A DNA stretch of 64,000 nucleotides. Origin: Candidatus Latescibacterota bacterium. GTDB taxonomy: Bacteria > Latescibacterota > MVCY01 > DTYK01. This document shows, in pieces, positions 44,045 to 52,921 of the stretch; within the stretch, counting starts at the first letter, position 1; each line of letters begins with the position of its first letter. The stretch spans positions 1 to 64,000 of the forward strand of contig DTYK01000230.1 of NCBI GenBank assembly GCA_012961925.1. Reading direction: 5' to 3'. The notes under the pieces are model-generated. The model did no database searches. It had not been told where the DNA came from and saw only the letters and a program-made list of their open reading frames with translations. The translations under genes were made by a program, and so were the position numbers.

Positions 44045-45076
44045 TCAAATCCTGATGACAGCTTTAACTACTCCATCACCGTAGCTCTCGACTAAATGAA
44101 AGGCGGATACTATCTCTTCAAGAGAGAACTCATGAGTAACCAGAGATTTAACATCGACCAACCTCTTCTCAACCAACCTGATGGCCCTGGGATAGGTATG
44201 TCTCATCCTCCTAACCAGCTTGATGGTAATCCCCTTACGACGGGCAGAAGAGGCACTTAAATGGATACTATCCTCGGAAGAGATACCTATGAGGACCACC
44301 CTGCCCCCGGGCTTCACTATATCCACTGCCTGCTGGGGCGTTTCTACCACGCCGGCCGCTTCAAAGACCACATCTACACCTCTATTACCAGTTGCATCCG
44401 TTATCCTTCTCACCGGGTCTTCAACAGCAGCGTTAATCACCAGGGAGGCACCGAAATGTTCCGCCCAACTGAGCCTATCCCGAAGCAGATCCGTAGCATA
44501 TATCTCAGCCGCTCCTGTCAACCTGACGAGCTGGATTACCGAGAGCCCGATCGAACCAGAACCCAGTACGGCTACTGTCTCCGCGGGCTTAACCTTACCG
44601 AGATCTACAGCATGAAGGCTCACGGCCAGAGGTTCTATCATTGCCCCTTCAGCAAGGCTCAAGCCTCCTGGTAGTGGAAAAACGAAGTCCGAAGGGTAGG
44701 GTATCTGCTCCCTGTAGCAGCCGTCAACCGGCGGAGTGCCGCAGAACTTCATACTTTTACATAGGTTATAGTTCCCTTCACGGCATGCCTCACAGACACG
44801 GCAGGGCACCCCTGGTTCGACACAGACGGGAACCCCGGGCTCTAATCCATCCACCCTCTTCCCCACCTCTTCTACCACACCGGCGAATTCATGCCCAAGG
44901 ATGATAGGTTTAGTAACGACAGCGTCTCCTATCCTACCGTATCTGAAGTAATGAACATCAGACCTGCAGACACCAGCAGCTTTTACCCTGATCAGGACCT
45001 CGCCATCTCTGATCCCTGGCGGCTTGGCGTCTTCAATACGCAGGTCCCCTGGACGATACAGTCTGGCAACTCGCAT
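44045..45076 (-). CDS. Zinc-dependent medium-chain dehydrogenase, sorbitol/xylitol dehydrogenase-like
   Basis: 343 residues. Catalytic zinc ligands in GVCRSDVHYF and LGHEFAGVVEEVG; structural zinc cysteines in PGVPCRVCEACREGNYNLC; CGTPPVDGCYREQI and FPLPGGLSLAEGAMIEPLAV are typical of polyol dehydrogenases; the NAD fold is at VAVLGSGSIGLSVIQLV. It probably oxidises a pentitol or hexitol to the ketose. Upstream of araB and araD, it may supply L-ribulose (inferred). A TATACT -10-like box lies 21 bases before the start, without a clear -35. Confidence 0.88.
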   Translation of the reverse strand: MRVARLYRPGDLRIEDAKPPGIRDGEVLIRVKAAGVCRSDVHYFRYGRIGDAVVTKPIILGHEFAGVVEEVGKRVDGLEPGVPVCVEPGVPCRVCEACREGNYNLCKSMKFCGTPPVDGCYREQIPYPSDFVFPLPGGLSLAEGAMIEPLAVSLHAVDLGKVKPAETVAVLGSGSIGLSVIQLVRLTGAAEIYATDLLRDRLSWAEHFGASLVINAAVEDPVRRITDATGNRGVDVVFEAAGVVETPQQAVDIVKPGGRVVLIGISSEDSIHLSASSARRKGITIKLVRRMRHTYPRAIRLVEKRLVDVKSLVTHEFSLEEIVSAFHLVESYGDGVVKAVIRI

Positions 45077-45183
45077 CTCTCAACCTGTAACTTGATAGTA
45101 TAGGAGTTTCCCCTTTTTAAACCACAGATTAACCCAGATTCGGAAAACACCGAACAAACGCCGAAAACAACTGACCTAACTTC

Positions 45184-45220
45184 TTCGAATGTTTTTCAGT
45201 GTTCAATTTCCCGGATTTAG
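45184..45220. repeat. Decayed dispersed repeat (CAGTGTT family), copy 2
   Basis: TTCGAATGTTTTTCAGTGTT followed by CAATTTCCCGGATTTAG, related to the segments at 16886-16926 and 59849-59886. Confidence 0.4.
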
Positions 45221-45227
45221 CACTTTC

Positions 45228-45248
45228 GGTCGGGGGTAAACCCCGACC
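45228..45248. repeat. GGTCGGGG / CCCCGACC palindrome
   Basis: Perfect 8-bp stem, 5-base loop (GTAAA). No U-run follows on either strand. It lies 25 bases from structured repeat copy C. Confidence 0.55.
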
Positions 45249-45273
45249 CTACCTCCGTTTTCAGCTCACCCCA

Positions 45274-45359
45274 GGAGTTAATGCTTTAGCATTTCATCCT
45301 ATGTAAGACGTACCCCCGAGCCTGTAGAGCGGGGGATGAAAGGCTGAAGTTTGAACTCC
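45274..45359. repeat. Structured dispersed repeat, copy C (rplS-dehydrogenase gap)
   Basis: The left arm (45274-45299, starting GGAGTTAATGCTTTAGCA) and right arm (45334-45359, ending GAAGTTTGAACTCC) pair over 26 positions in exact register. There are only three mismatches and two G-U pairs. The 34-base loop contains GTAAGAC and CCCCCG...CGGGG. It is the best-folded of the three copies. Confidence 0.75.
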
Positions 45360-45398
45360 AACTCGCCCTCCCTTTCGATCAGAGGCGCCTGAAAACGG

Positions 45399-45418
45399 CC
45401 GTTCCGTTTGCCGGACGG
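45399..45418 (-). terminator. Possible terminator behind rplS
   Basis: On the minus strand CCGTCCG (45418-45412), loop, then CGGAACGG (45406-45399) with one bulge, followed by CCGTTTTC. The U-run is short, so this is tentative. It would end the ffh-rpsP-rimM-trmD-rplS transcript. Confidence 0.35.
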
Positions 45419-45489
45419 TCATAACGGCTCAGGCTTAAGTGCACCTCATCCTCCACTACGCCAAACGGGTACAGCACCTTTTGAGGTAG

Positions 45490-45831
45490 CTATCTCCTTT
45501 TAGCGATCCTTGCGGCTTTCCCCTTGAGTTCTCTCAGGTAGAAGAGCTTCGCCCTCCTTACTCTGCCTCTTTGAACCACCTCGATCTTAACCAGGTTTGG
45601 AGAGTGTAGGGGAAATATCCTCTCTACGCTTACTCCGCCCGATACCCTTCGGACGGTAAAGGTCTCACTGATGCCACTGCCTCTCCTCTGGAGGACTACC
45701 CCCTGAAATATCTGGGTCCGTTCCTTTTCCCCCTCAATCACTCTTACGTGTACCCTCACCGTGTCACCGGGACCAAACTCCGGGATATCATCCTTGATCT
45801 GGTTTGCGACGACAGAAGTTAAAACATCCAT
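45490..45831 (-). CDS. rplS: 50S ribosomal protein L19
   Basis: 113 residues with [55 protein letters not shown] and [15 protein letters not shown], all invariant in L19. L19 sits at the 30S-50S interface. Last gene of the ffh-rpsP-rimM-trmD-rplS set. Confidence 0.97.
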   Translation of the reverse strand: MDVLTSVVANQIKDDIPEFGPGDTVRVHVRVIEGEKERTQIFQGVVLQRRGSGISETFTVRRVSGGVSVERIFPLHSPNLVKIEVVQRGRVRRAKLFYLRELKGKAARIAKRR

Positions 45832-45917
45832 CTTCTCTCCTTCTGATTCAAAATTTATGATTCATGAGAGACTATAACATATTGGAGGAGGCGGAACCCT
45901 CTAACAACCCAGGGGAC

Positions 45918-46607
45918 TTAGAGATCGTCCCCGGATATTAAATCCGGTCTTCTCCTCCGTGTCCTCTCCAAAGATTTCGCTCTTCTCCACTCCTCTATCT
46001 TTCGATGATCTCCTGAGAACAGGATCTCGGGGACTTCCATCCCCTCAAATACCCTGGGACGCGTATACCATGGGCAATCAAGAAGGCCATCTTGAAAGGA
46101 ATCGTCCAGGGCAGATTGTGAATCGTTCAGAACGCCGGGCATTAAACGTACCACGGCATCAATGACCACCATTGCTGCAAGCTCACCGCCGCTGAGAACA
46201 TAGTCGCCAATTGAGATCTCATCGGTCACGTATTTCTCTCTTATCCTTTCATCTATACCTTTATAATGGCCACAGATGAAGACCAAGTGCTTCTCCAGTG
46301 AAAGTCTATTTGCCATCGACTGAGTGAATAGTTCACCCTGCGGTGTAAGAAAGATAACCCTCTTTGGTTCCTCCCTTCCTCTTTTGAGCGACCGTAATGC
46401 CCGGGCTATGGGTTCTGGTTTGAGCACCATGCCAGGGCCTCCGCCGAAGGGGTAATCGTCCACTTTCCTATGGGCATCGAGTGCAAAATCACGGATGTTG
46501 TGTATCTCTATGGTGATCAGCCCCTTATCTCTGGCTCGGCGGACAAGTCCCCCTCCAAATGGAGCGCAGAACATCTCCGGGAATATGGTCAATATATCGA
46601 TCAACAT
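45918..46607 (-). CDS. trmD: tRNA (guanine(37)-N1)-methyltransferase
   Basis: 229 residues with the trefoil-knot SPOUT motifs: [47 protein letters not shown] and [20 protein letters not shown]. It methylates G37 next to the anticodon to prevent frameshifts. The start overlaps the rimM end by seven bases. Confidence 0.97.
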   Translation of the reverse strand: MLIDILTIFPEMFCAPFGGGLVRRARDKGLITIEIHNIRDFALDAHRKVDDYPFGGGPGMVLKPEPIARALRSLKRGREEPKRVIFLTPQGELFTQSMANRLSLEKHLVFICGHYKGIDERIREKYVTDEISIGDYVLSGGELAAMVVIDAVVRLMPGVLNDSQSALDDSFQDGLLDCPWYTRPRVFEGMEVPEILFSGDHRKIEEWRRAKSLERTRRRRPDLISGDDL

Positions 46608-47122
46608 GGTTCTAACAATCCATCGAGAAGCGAAATCACCATCTTCTGTCCTTCGGTATCAATCTCCTGCACCACATCCTCGATGGCCGGAATCAATACC
46701 TCCTTCCCTTCATGCTCGACTACATATACATCATTGGCCGGAAGTTCAAGTACATCCTTCACAGTGCCTATATACTCTCCAGCATCGGTTTCAACCTTCA
46801 TGCCGATAATATCAAAAACCCAGTACCCACCTTCTGGGGCAGGAGGAATCTGCCTCCTCTCCACCAATATTAGTGTATCCCGCAGCCGATCAGCGTTAGA
46901 GATGGAGTCTATACCTTCAAACTTCACCAGTAGAAAGTCTTTCCGTCTCTTTGCTTCCTCGATCTGTAAAGTCTCCGTCTTACCGTCAGCGAACTGGACA
47001 AGAACCGACCTCTGAGAACATAACCAGTCGATCAGCTCCTTCAATGGCTTTATTCTGACCTCACCACAGTCACCACTGGGCCTTGTAATCTCTGCGACAG
47101 CTACAAGCTCATTGCCACGCAT
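46601..47122 (-). CDS. rimM: Ribosome maturation factor RimM
   Basis: 173 residues. N-terminal barrel: [20 protein letters not shown] and [20 protein letters not shown]. The PRC-barrel half has [37 protein letters not shown] and the closing VISLLDGLL. It binds S19 during 30S head assembly. The gap of 118 bases to rpsP holds no khpA. Confidence 0.94.
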   Translation of the reverse strand: MRGNELVAVAEITRPSGDCGEVRIKPLKELIDWLCSQRSVLVQFADGKTETLQIEEAKRRKDFLLVKFEGIDSISNADRLRDTLILVERRQIPPAPEGGYWVFDIIGMKVETDAGEYIGTVKDVLELPANDVYVVEHEGKEVLIPAIEDVVQEIDTEGQKMVISLLDGLLEPC

Positions 47123-47240
47123 GACGGAACACCAATGCCTCCGGACTCGGCTCTACCAGGATTGAGTCACCCTGATGTCACTCTGCCTCTTAATATCTGC
47201 TATAAACATCGACCCTGCGTTGTCTCGTAATACCGCCCTC

Positions 47241-47840
47241 TTAATTTCCAGTGGCATCTTCGGCCTGCGGCTTCTGTTTCTGCTGCCTGGCGCGGCGCTG
47301 TTTCTTTGGCCTTGTTTCAGCCACGGTATCACCCTGCGTCTCCGGAACAGGCGGCTCAGGCTCCTCGGCAGCTTCATCTCTTCCTTCTGCGTCCGACGGC
47401 GCAGGTTGGACTGGCTCCGTCGGCGTCTGCTCCTCTCGTTCAGTTGGCGTTTCTGCTGGAGGAACATGCTCGGCTGGTTCCGGGGAGGTCGTTTCAGCCT
47501 CACCGACTTCTGGCTCCGTTGGTTCGGGCGCGGCAAGCTCTGGCTCAACGCTCACAGGTTCAGCCGTTGGAGTGGCTCTGCGTATCTGATCCCATTTGCT
47601 CAGGACACCATATCGCTTGAGCAGACTTCTGGCCGTCTCAGTAGGTATTGCGCCTTTGCTTAACCAGAAGATCACCCGCTCTTCGTCGATCCTCACCTCT
47701 GCAGGATCCGGGATGGGGTTGTAGAAGCCTAACTCCTCGATGTATACACCATCTCTCGGGGCCTTTGAATCCGCAACAACTATCCTGTAGAACGGTCTCT
47801 TTTTGGCCCCCATTCGCTTCAACCTGATCTTTACTGGCAA
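47241..47840 (-). CDS. rpsP: 30S ribosomal protein S16 with long low-complexity C-terminal tail
   Basis: The first 85 residues are ordinary S16 ([60 protein letters not shown]). Residues 90-170 are rich in Pro, Glu, Thr and Ala, and 175-195 are basic ([16 protein letters not shown]). Typical S16 is 80-90 residues; extended forms are known from Bacteroidetes-type bacteria. The tail is probably disordered and surface exposed. khpA, usual just after rpsP, is missing. Follows ffh by 35 bases. Confidence 0.95.
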   Translation of the reverse strand: MPVKIRLKRMGAKKRPFYRIVVADSKAPRDGVYIEELGFYNPIPDPAEVRIDEERVIFWLSKGAIPTETARSLLKRYGVLSKWDQIRRATPTAEPVSVEPELAAPEPTEPEVGEAETTSPEPAEHVPPAETPTEREEQTPTEPVQPAPSDAEGRDEAAEEPEPPVPETQGDTVAETRPKKQRRARQQKQKPQAEDATGN

Positions 47841-47875
47841 GATTACACCTCCTTTGAAATCTTCATGGAAATCCC

Positions 47876-49201
47876 TTAAAAAGGGAACATCGGTCTACTC
47901 GTACGTCCTACCTTCATCTTTCCGATCTTCCTGGCCATTTTCTGGATCATGGAGAACTGTTTTAATAACGAATTTACCTCCTGTACACTGGTACCACTTC
48001 CCATAGCGATCCTTTTACGCCTGCTCCCGTCGATTATGTGCGGCTTTCGCCGCTCTTCTTTAGTCATGGAGTTGATGATTGCCTCGGTACGTATAAGGGC
48101 ACGTTCGTCCGGCTTTAATCCCTTAAGAACCTGTCCAGCTCCAGGGATCAGATCGAGGAGCTGATCAAGAGGCCCCAGTCTTTTCACCTGGCGGAGTTGC
48201 TCGAGAAAATCATCAAAGGTGAAGGTCTCTTTTCTAAGCTTCTCCTCAAGTTCCTTCGCCTTTTCGATATCAACGGCCTCCTGGGCTTTTTCCACAAGTG
48301 AGGGCAGGTCACCCATGCCGAGAATGCGCGATGCCATACGTTCAGGGTGGAAAACCTCAAGTGCATCAACCTTTTCTCCCACTCCCACAAACTTTATGGG
48401 TTTTCCGGTGACCGTCCTTATTGAGAGAGCAGCACCCCCCCTCGCATCTCCGTCGAGTTTCGTCAGGATCACACCGTCGAAACCCAGTCTCTCATGGAAC
48501 TCTCCTGCAATGTTGACGGCATCCTGACCTGTCATCCCGTCGGCCACAAGCAAGATCTCGTGAGGGCGTACCCTTTCCCTAATCTTTACAAGCTCCTCCA
48601 TCATCTCCTGGTCTACGTGGAGCCGGCCAGCGGTATCCAGTATTAACAGATCCAGCCCAGAACGTCTGGCTGCGGTGACGGCGTCGGTACATATATCTAT
48701 CGGGTCTGTATTGGCATCAGGCGAATGGACCGGGACATCAAGGGCTAAACCCAGGACCCGCAACTGTTCAACTGCCGCCGGACGGCGGGTATCAACGGCT
48801 ACCAGCATTGGACTCTTTCCCTTCGACCTGAAATACCGGGCGAGCTTTGCCGCAACTGTCGTCTTACCACCTCCCTGAAGGCCAACCAGCATTATCACCG
48901 TCGGCGGAGCCGGGCTAAAATTGATCCCCACAGCAGAGCCTCCCATCAGATAGGTGAGCTCATCATAAACTATCTTTATCACCTGCTGTGCCGGGGTAAG
49001 GCTTTTTAAAACCTTCGCCCCGATGGCCTTTTCGCCTACCCTTTCGATAAACTCCCTTGTAACCTTATAGTTAACATCTGCCTCCAATAGGACACGTCTG
49101 ATATCCCTTAAACAGTTCCGGACGTCCGATTCGGATAGCTTACCACGTTTCCCCAATTTCCTGAAAACCTGCTCTAACCCTTCAGACAACAGCTCAAACA
49201 T
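47876..49201 (-). CDS. ffh: Signal recognition particle protein Ffh
   Basis: 441 residues: N domain (1-90), G domain with P-loop [41 protein letters not shown] and [15 protein letters not shown], and a methionine-rich M domain ending in [20 protein letters not shown], which binds 4.5S RNA and signal sequences. The usual DTRRPAA appears in place of DTYRPAA. First gene before rpsP, an order also seen in Firmicutes. Confidence 0.97.
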   Translation of the reverse strand: MFELLSEGLEQVFRKLGKRGKLSESDVRNCLRDIRRVLLEADVNYKVTREFIERVGEKAIGAKVLKSLTPAQQVIKIVYDELTYLMGGSAVGINFSPAPPTVIMLVGLQGGGKTTVAAKLARYFRSKGKSPMLVAVDTRRPAAVEQLRVLGLALDVPVHSPDANTDPIDICTDAVTAARRSGLDLLILDTAGRLHVDQEMMEELVKIRERVRPHEILLVADGMTGQDAVNIAGEFHERLGFDGVILTKLDGDARGGAALSIRTVTGKPIKFVGVGEKVDALEVFHPERMASRILGMGDLPSLVEKAQEAVDIEKAKELEEKLRKETFTFDDFLEQLRQVKRLGPLDQLLDLIPGAGQVLKGLKPDERALIRTEAIINSMTKEERRKPHIIDGSRRKRIAMGSGTSVQEVNSLLKQFSMIQKMARKIGKMKVGRTSRPMFPF

Positions 49202-49318
49202 ATCTCAGCCTCTCAAATTCAATACATAAAATCCTAAACAGCACCAAAATTCTATATTCAGATGTTCAAAACTGTGGGGGCCGAAGGTTCTTTGTCACCA
49301 TCACAGAAGGTTCGCGGG

Positions 49319-49849
49319 TTAATACTCTATTCCTCTTCTGGCCTCCAGCCCCCTCTCAAAGGGATGTTTCACATCCAGCATTTCGGTGACAAGATCCGCC
49401 TTCTGGATCACCAGCGGCCGGGCATTTCTACCCGTAAGGACCAGGTCGATCGTCCCAGGACGGAGGTCGATCAGTTCAATTGCATCCTTCTCCTCCACAA
49501 CACCCAAGTCTACAGCGGTATTTATCTCATCGAGTATCAGAAGATCACATTCACGGTTCTCCATGATCTCCCTGGCCCTGGATACGCCGGCAGAGGCAAG
49601 CCTTAAATCTTCCGGACCGGGGTTCCCTTTCCTGATGAACTCCCCTGTACCAAAACATTCGAACTTAAGGTTCTGAAGCCCGGCGGCGGAACGAAGTTCT
49701 CCAGAATTGCGTCCGTTCTTCAAGAATTGAAGAACTATCACCCGGAGGCCCCACCCGCAAGCTCTCAGGGCCTGTCCCAGAGCTGCCGTTGTCTTGCCCT
49801 TTCCAGAGCCTGTGTAGACCTGCACAATTCCAGGGTCCTTAGAACCCAT
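49319..49849 (-). CDS. cobO: Cob(I)alamin / corrinoid adenosyltransferase, CobO type
   Basis: 176 residues from the ATG at 49849, which shares one base with the upstream stop (TGATG). P-loop QVYTGSGKGKTTAALGQALR, FLKNGRNSGEL, CDLLILDEINTAVDLGVV, and LVLTGRNARP with the final HPFERGLEARRGIEY are characteristic of CobA/CobO. It adenosylates corrinoids for B12 cofactor use or salvage. No other cob gene is nearby, which suggests salvage. Confidence 0.93.
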   Translation of the reverse strand: MGSKDPGIVQVYTGSGKGKTTAALGQALRACGWGLRVIVLQFLKNGRNSGELRSAAGLQNLKFECFGTGEFIRKGNPGPEDLRLASAGVSRAREIMENRECDLLILDEINTAVDLGVVEEKDAIELIDLRPGTIDLVLTGRNARPLVIQKADLVTEMLDVKHPFERGLEARRGIEY

Positions 49850-50994
49850 CAAAACCCCTCCTGGGCTAACCTTATGATGGTCGGCAGTATCCTCTCCAGC
49901 TCCTTTTTTATCCTTTGATAGCATCTCCGGTAAGCCTCCAATGGCTTTCCGGCTGGATCGGAGATCGGAATCGTAGAGCCTCGGCCGGCATCGAACTCCT
50001 TGAGGGTGAAAAGCCGGTCAGGCGAAACCCCCATTTGCCCAACGACGGCCTTCTGTTCAGCAGAAAAGGTGAGGACCAGATCGGCTTCCCTCAGGAGTTC
50101 TTCATTAATTGCGCGGGACCGGTGGGCTGAGATGTCCACCCCATCCTCTCCAGCGGCCGTCACAGCTTCAGGAGCAGGGGGATTCCCATAGGAGGCGGCT
50201 GTGCCTGCCGATGTCACCCGAACCCTTCCGAGGATATCTGCAGGAAGCATCTCTTCAAGGATACCCTTGGCCATAGGACTACGACAGGTATTGCCCGTAC
50301 AGACGAACAGTATATTAAAGGTCTCCTTCTGGTCCCTGGTTTCTCCTGGATCTACGTTTAGCAAACCAACCGCCCTTTGGATCTCTTCAACCCCTATTCT
50401 CCCAGGTCTTATTACCTTAACATACCGGCCGGACACATCCACTACTGTTGATGGCGTCAGATCCTGAAAACAGCCGCCATCTATGACCAAAGAGACTTGA
50501 CCGCCAAAATTCTCCACCACCTCCTGAGCAGAACAGGCAGGTGGTCTTCCTGATATATTGGCGCTGGAAGAGGTCAACGGCTGTCCCAGTATATCGACAA
50601 GACCGTTTGCAATTGGGCTGCTCGACACCCTGAGGGCAATCGTGTAGCCGTCACCTAACAGATGTTTCGGCAGATCTCGCCTTGCCTTGACCACGATCGT
50701 CAAAGGCCCTGGCCAGAAGCTTTTCATCAAGGAACGTGCTGTATCGGGCAGCGTCTCCACCAGATGCTTTAACATTCTCTCTCCGGAAATCAGAAGGCCG
50801 ATGGGCTTGGTCGGATCCCGTCTCTTCAGTTGATAAATTCTATGCCAAGCCTCCGCATTAAAGGGATTTGCACCCAGGCCGTACACCGTCTCCGTGGGAT
50901 AACCCACAACTTCCCCCTGATGGATCAGCCGGGCAGCACGTCTCAGAACCATCTCATCGGGGTTATTCGGGTCTACCGCCACTATCTCTCTCAT
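49849..50994 (-). CDS. Fused threonylcarbamoyl-AMP synthase (TsaC/Sua5) and low-molecular-weight protein tyrosine/arginine phosphatase
   Basis: 381 residues from ATG 50994 (AAGG five bases upstream). Residues 1-210 are the YrdC fold: GEVVGYPTETVYGLGANPF, KRRDPTKPIGLLI, FWPGPLTIVV, TSSSANISGRPP and RPGRIGVEEI. Residues 225-381 are an LMW-PTP: ILFVCTGNTCRSPMAKGI (catalytic Cys loop), TSAGTAASYGNPP, HRSRAINEELL and the acid loop ISDPAGKPLEAYRR. Bacillus has the two as separate neighbours, ywlC and ywlE. The first half makes the t6A intermediate for tRNA; the second may remove phosphate from Tyr or Arg. Confidence 0.92.
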   Translation of the reverse strand: MREIVAVDPNNPDEMVLRRAARLIHQGEVVGYPTETVYGLGANPFNAEAWHRIYQLKRRDPTKPIGLLISGERMLKHLVETLPDTARSLMKSFWPGPLTIVVKARRDLPKHLLGDGYTIALRVSSSPIANGLVDILGQPLTSSSANISGRPPACSAQEVVENFGGQVSLVIDGGCFQDLTPSTVVDVSGRYVKVIRPGRIGVEEIQRAVGLLNVDPGETRDQKETFNILFVCTGNTCRSPMAKGILEEMLPADILGRVRVTSAGTAASYGNPPAPEAVTAAGEDGVDISAHRSRAINEELLREADLVLTFSAEQKAVVGQMGVSPDRLFTLKEFDAGRGSTIPISDPAGKPLEAYRRCYQRIKKELERILPTIIRLAQEGF

Positions 50995-51049
50995 GGGGAC
51001 CTTCTTATCTCTTCGCCTGTCCATTTCCAGGCATCTGACTTCGACATCT

Positions 51050-51508
51050 CTATTTCTCTGCCAGCTCTTTCCGGTACTCCTCGAGCCTCTCCCTGAGGGT
51101 CTCGTCGGAAAGGGCAAGTATCTCTGCGGCCAGGATCGCTGCATTCTTCGCGTTGTTAATCCCCACAGTGGCCACCGGAACTCCTGTGGGCATCTGAACC
51201 ATCGAACAGAGAGAGTCAAGCCCTGCCAATGGGCCGGCCGATATCGGGAGCCCTATCACCGGTAGGGTTGTATAGGAGGCAATCACACCTGGCAAGGCCG
51301 CGGAAAGACCTGCCGCAGCGATGATCAGCTTCAACCCCCTTGATCCGGCGCCTCTGGCATATTCCTTTGTCCCCTCAGGGTTACGGTGTGCAGAACTGAC
51401 GACAAGTTCGTAATCGATCCCAAACCTGTCCAGTAGCGTAGACGCTTCCTTCACAACCTCAAGGTCAGAACGGCTACCAACCACTATACCGATAAGCCTC
51501 TGTTTCAT
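51050..51508 (-). CDS. purE: N5-carboxyaminoimidazole ribonucleotide mutase (PurE)
   Basis: 152 residues from ATG 51508, where MKQRLIGIVVGSRSDLEVV matches family starts. VSSAHRNPEGTKEYA, AGLSAALPGVIASYTTLPVI, SMVQMPTGVPVATVGINNAK. In E. coli the second motif is AGGAAHLPG; here the histidine is alanine, a form I recall from archaeal and some bacterial PurE. It follows purD, and no purK is visible. An upstream in-frame start at 51580 is less likely. Confidence 0.92.
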   Translation of the reverse strand: MKQRLIGIVVGSRSDLEVVKEASTLLDRFGIDYELVVSSAHRNPEGTKEYARGAGSRGLKLIIAAAGLSAALPGVIASYTTLPVIGLPISAGPLAGLDSLCSMVQMPTGVPVATVGINNAKNAAILAAEILALSDETLRERLEEYRKELAEK

Positions 51509-51580
51509 CACCCTTTCCCGGTGTTTAACTTCCCATCTGGTAATTTCATAATTTATTTCTATCCAGCCACCATATGACAC

Positions 51581-52864
51581 TTAGCCTTCCTGAAGTCTTT
51601 TCAGGGCCTTGTATCCGATGTCTTGTCTGTAGTGCATGCCTTCAAAGCTGATCCGCCTTACCGCCTCGTATGCCCTATCTATTGCCGTAGTGATATCTTT
51701 CCCAATGGCTGTAACCCCAAGGACTCTGCCACCATTGGTCAATATCTTGTCCCTTTCGGTCTTAGTCCCGGCATGAAACACGACGACACCTTCCAACTCC
51801 TCAGCCTGATCCAGGCCCGAAATCTCCTTCCCCTTCTCGTAGGATCCTGGATAACCCCCTGAGGCTATAACAACGCAGACAGCTGCCCGGGTATCCACCT
51901 CACACCCCACTTCATCCAGCCTGCCATCGGAGATGGCTATTAACAGGTCCAGGAGATCCGCTCTGAGGAGTGGAAGGACGACCTGCGACTCGGGATCACC
52001 AAAACGGCAATTAAACTCCAGAACCTGAGGGCCATCATTGGTGACCATCAAACCGGCATATAGAACCCCTTTATAAGGTATACCCTCAGCCTCCATCGCA
52101 TTGATGGTCGGGGTTACTATCCGTTGAGTTATCTGTTCTGAGAGCTCCCGCGTGATGACAGGAGCAGGAGCATAAGCACCCATCCCTCCAGTATTGGGGC
52201 CCCGGTCATCGTCGAAGATCCGTTTGTGGTCCTGAGAAGAGGCCAGGGTAACTACGGTATTCCCATCGGTCAGGGCAGTTATGGTAGCCTCTTCACCTTC
52301 TATATAGTCCTCTACAATAACCTTGTTCCCCGAATCCCCGAAGATCCTATGGACCATTATCGTTTCGACAGCCTTTACTGCTTCCTCCACCTCCATAGCG
52401 ATGATAGACCCCTTCCCAGCAGCGAGACCATCCGCCTTCACCACAATTGGAGCACCCTTTGCCTCAATGTATTCGATCGCTTCATTCGGCGATTCGAACA
52501 CCTCAAAATTGGGTGTTGGGATGTCGTACTTTCTCATCAGTTCCTTGGCAAAAACCTTGCTGCCCTCGATCTGAGCTGCCCTTTTCGAGGGACCGAAGAT
52601 CATCAGTCCGTCCTTCTCAAACCTGTCAACGATGCCTTTAACCAGTGGAGCTTCAGGGCCGACTACTGTCAGATCTACACCTTCCTTACATGCAAAATCG
52701 ACCAGAGCATCTATATCGGTTGGTTCGATGGATACTGAGCGAGCGATCCTGGAGGTTCCTGCGTTGCCTGGCGAGACATATATCCTTTCCACTTTGGAAC
52801 TCTGACCGATCTTCCAGGCCAGGGTATGCTCTCTGCCCCCACCACCAACTATCAGGACTTTCAT
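51581..52864 (-). CDS. purD: Phosphoribosylamine-glycine ligase
   Basis: 427 residues from ATG 52864, which stands six bases behind AAGGAG; an ATG two codons earlier lies directly on the Shine-Dalgarno. MKVLIVGGGGREHTLAWKI, VVGPEAPLVKGI, FGPSKRAAQIEGSKVFAKEL, VVKADGLAAGKG, GPNTGGMGAYAPAPV and LEFNCRFGDPESQVVLP are the ATP-grasp GARS signatures. Second step of purine synthesis, followed by purE. Confidence 0.97.
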   Translation of the reverse strand: MKVLIVGGGGREHTLAWKIGQSSKVERIYVSPGNAGTSRIARSVSIEPTDIDALVDFACKEGVDLTVVGPEAPLVKGIVDRFEKDGLMIFGPSKRAAQIEGSKVFAKELMRKYDIPTPNFEVFESPNEAIEYIEAKGAPIVVKADGLAAGKGSIIAMEVEEAVKAVETIMVHRIFGDSGNKVIVEDYIEGEEATITALTDGNTVVTLASSQDHKRIFDDDRGPNTGGMGAYAPAPVITRELSEQITQRIVTPTINAMEAEGIPYKGVLYAGLMVTNDGPQVLEFNCRFGDPESQVVLPLLRADLLDLLIAISDGRLDEVGCEVDTRAAVCVVIASGGYPGSYEKGKEISGLDQAEELEGVVVFHAGTKTERDKILTNGGRVLGVTAIGKDITTAIDRAYEAVRRISFEGMHYRQDIGYKALKRLQEG

Positions 52865-52921
52865 AGCCATCTCCTTCTTTCTCTTCTGTCCCCCGATCTT
52901 TAATCGTCCTCTACTTGTCTC

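Larger units (their letters stand above)
45077..45489. other. Repeat-rich gap between rplS and the polyol dehydrogenase (413 bp)
   Basis: No gene is visible. From left to right: a weak -10 box (45097-45102, minus), a CCACAGATT remnant (45121-45140), a stretch of ACCGAAC/GCCGAAAAC words, a CAGTGTT-family repeat (45184-45220), a GGTCGGGG/CCCCGACC palindrome (45228-45248), the structured repeat copy C (45274-45359) and a hairpin close to the rplS end (45399-45418). Confidence 0.6.

Noticed and set aside
47153..47548. Arginine/serine-rich 131-residue frame inside rpsP
   Set aside because: It is the shifted reading of the low-complexity S16 tail; its end (SDIRVTQSW) does not match KhpA or any motif I know.
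47175..47663. Plus-strand frame with hydrophobic and arginine-rich translation opposite rpsP
   Set aside because: Antisense reading of the repetitive S16 tail; composition explains the long open frame.
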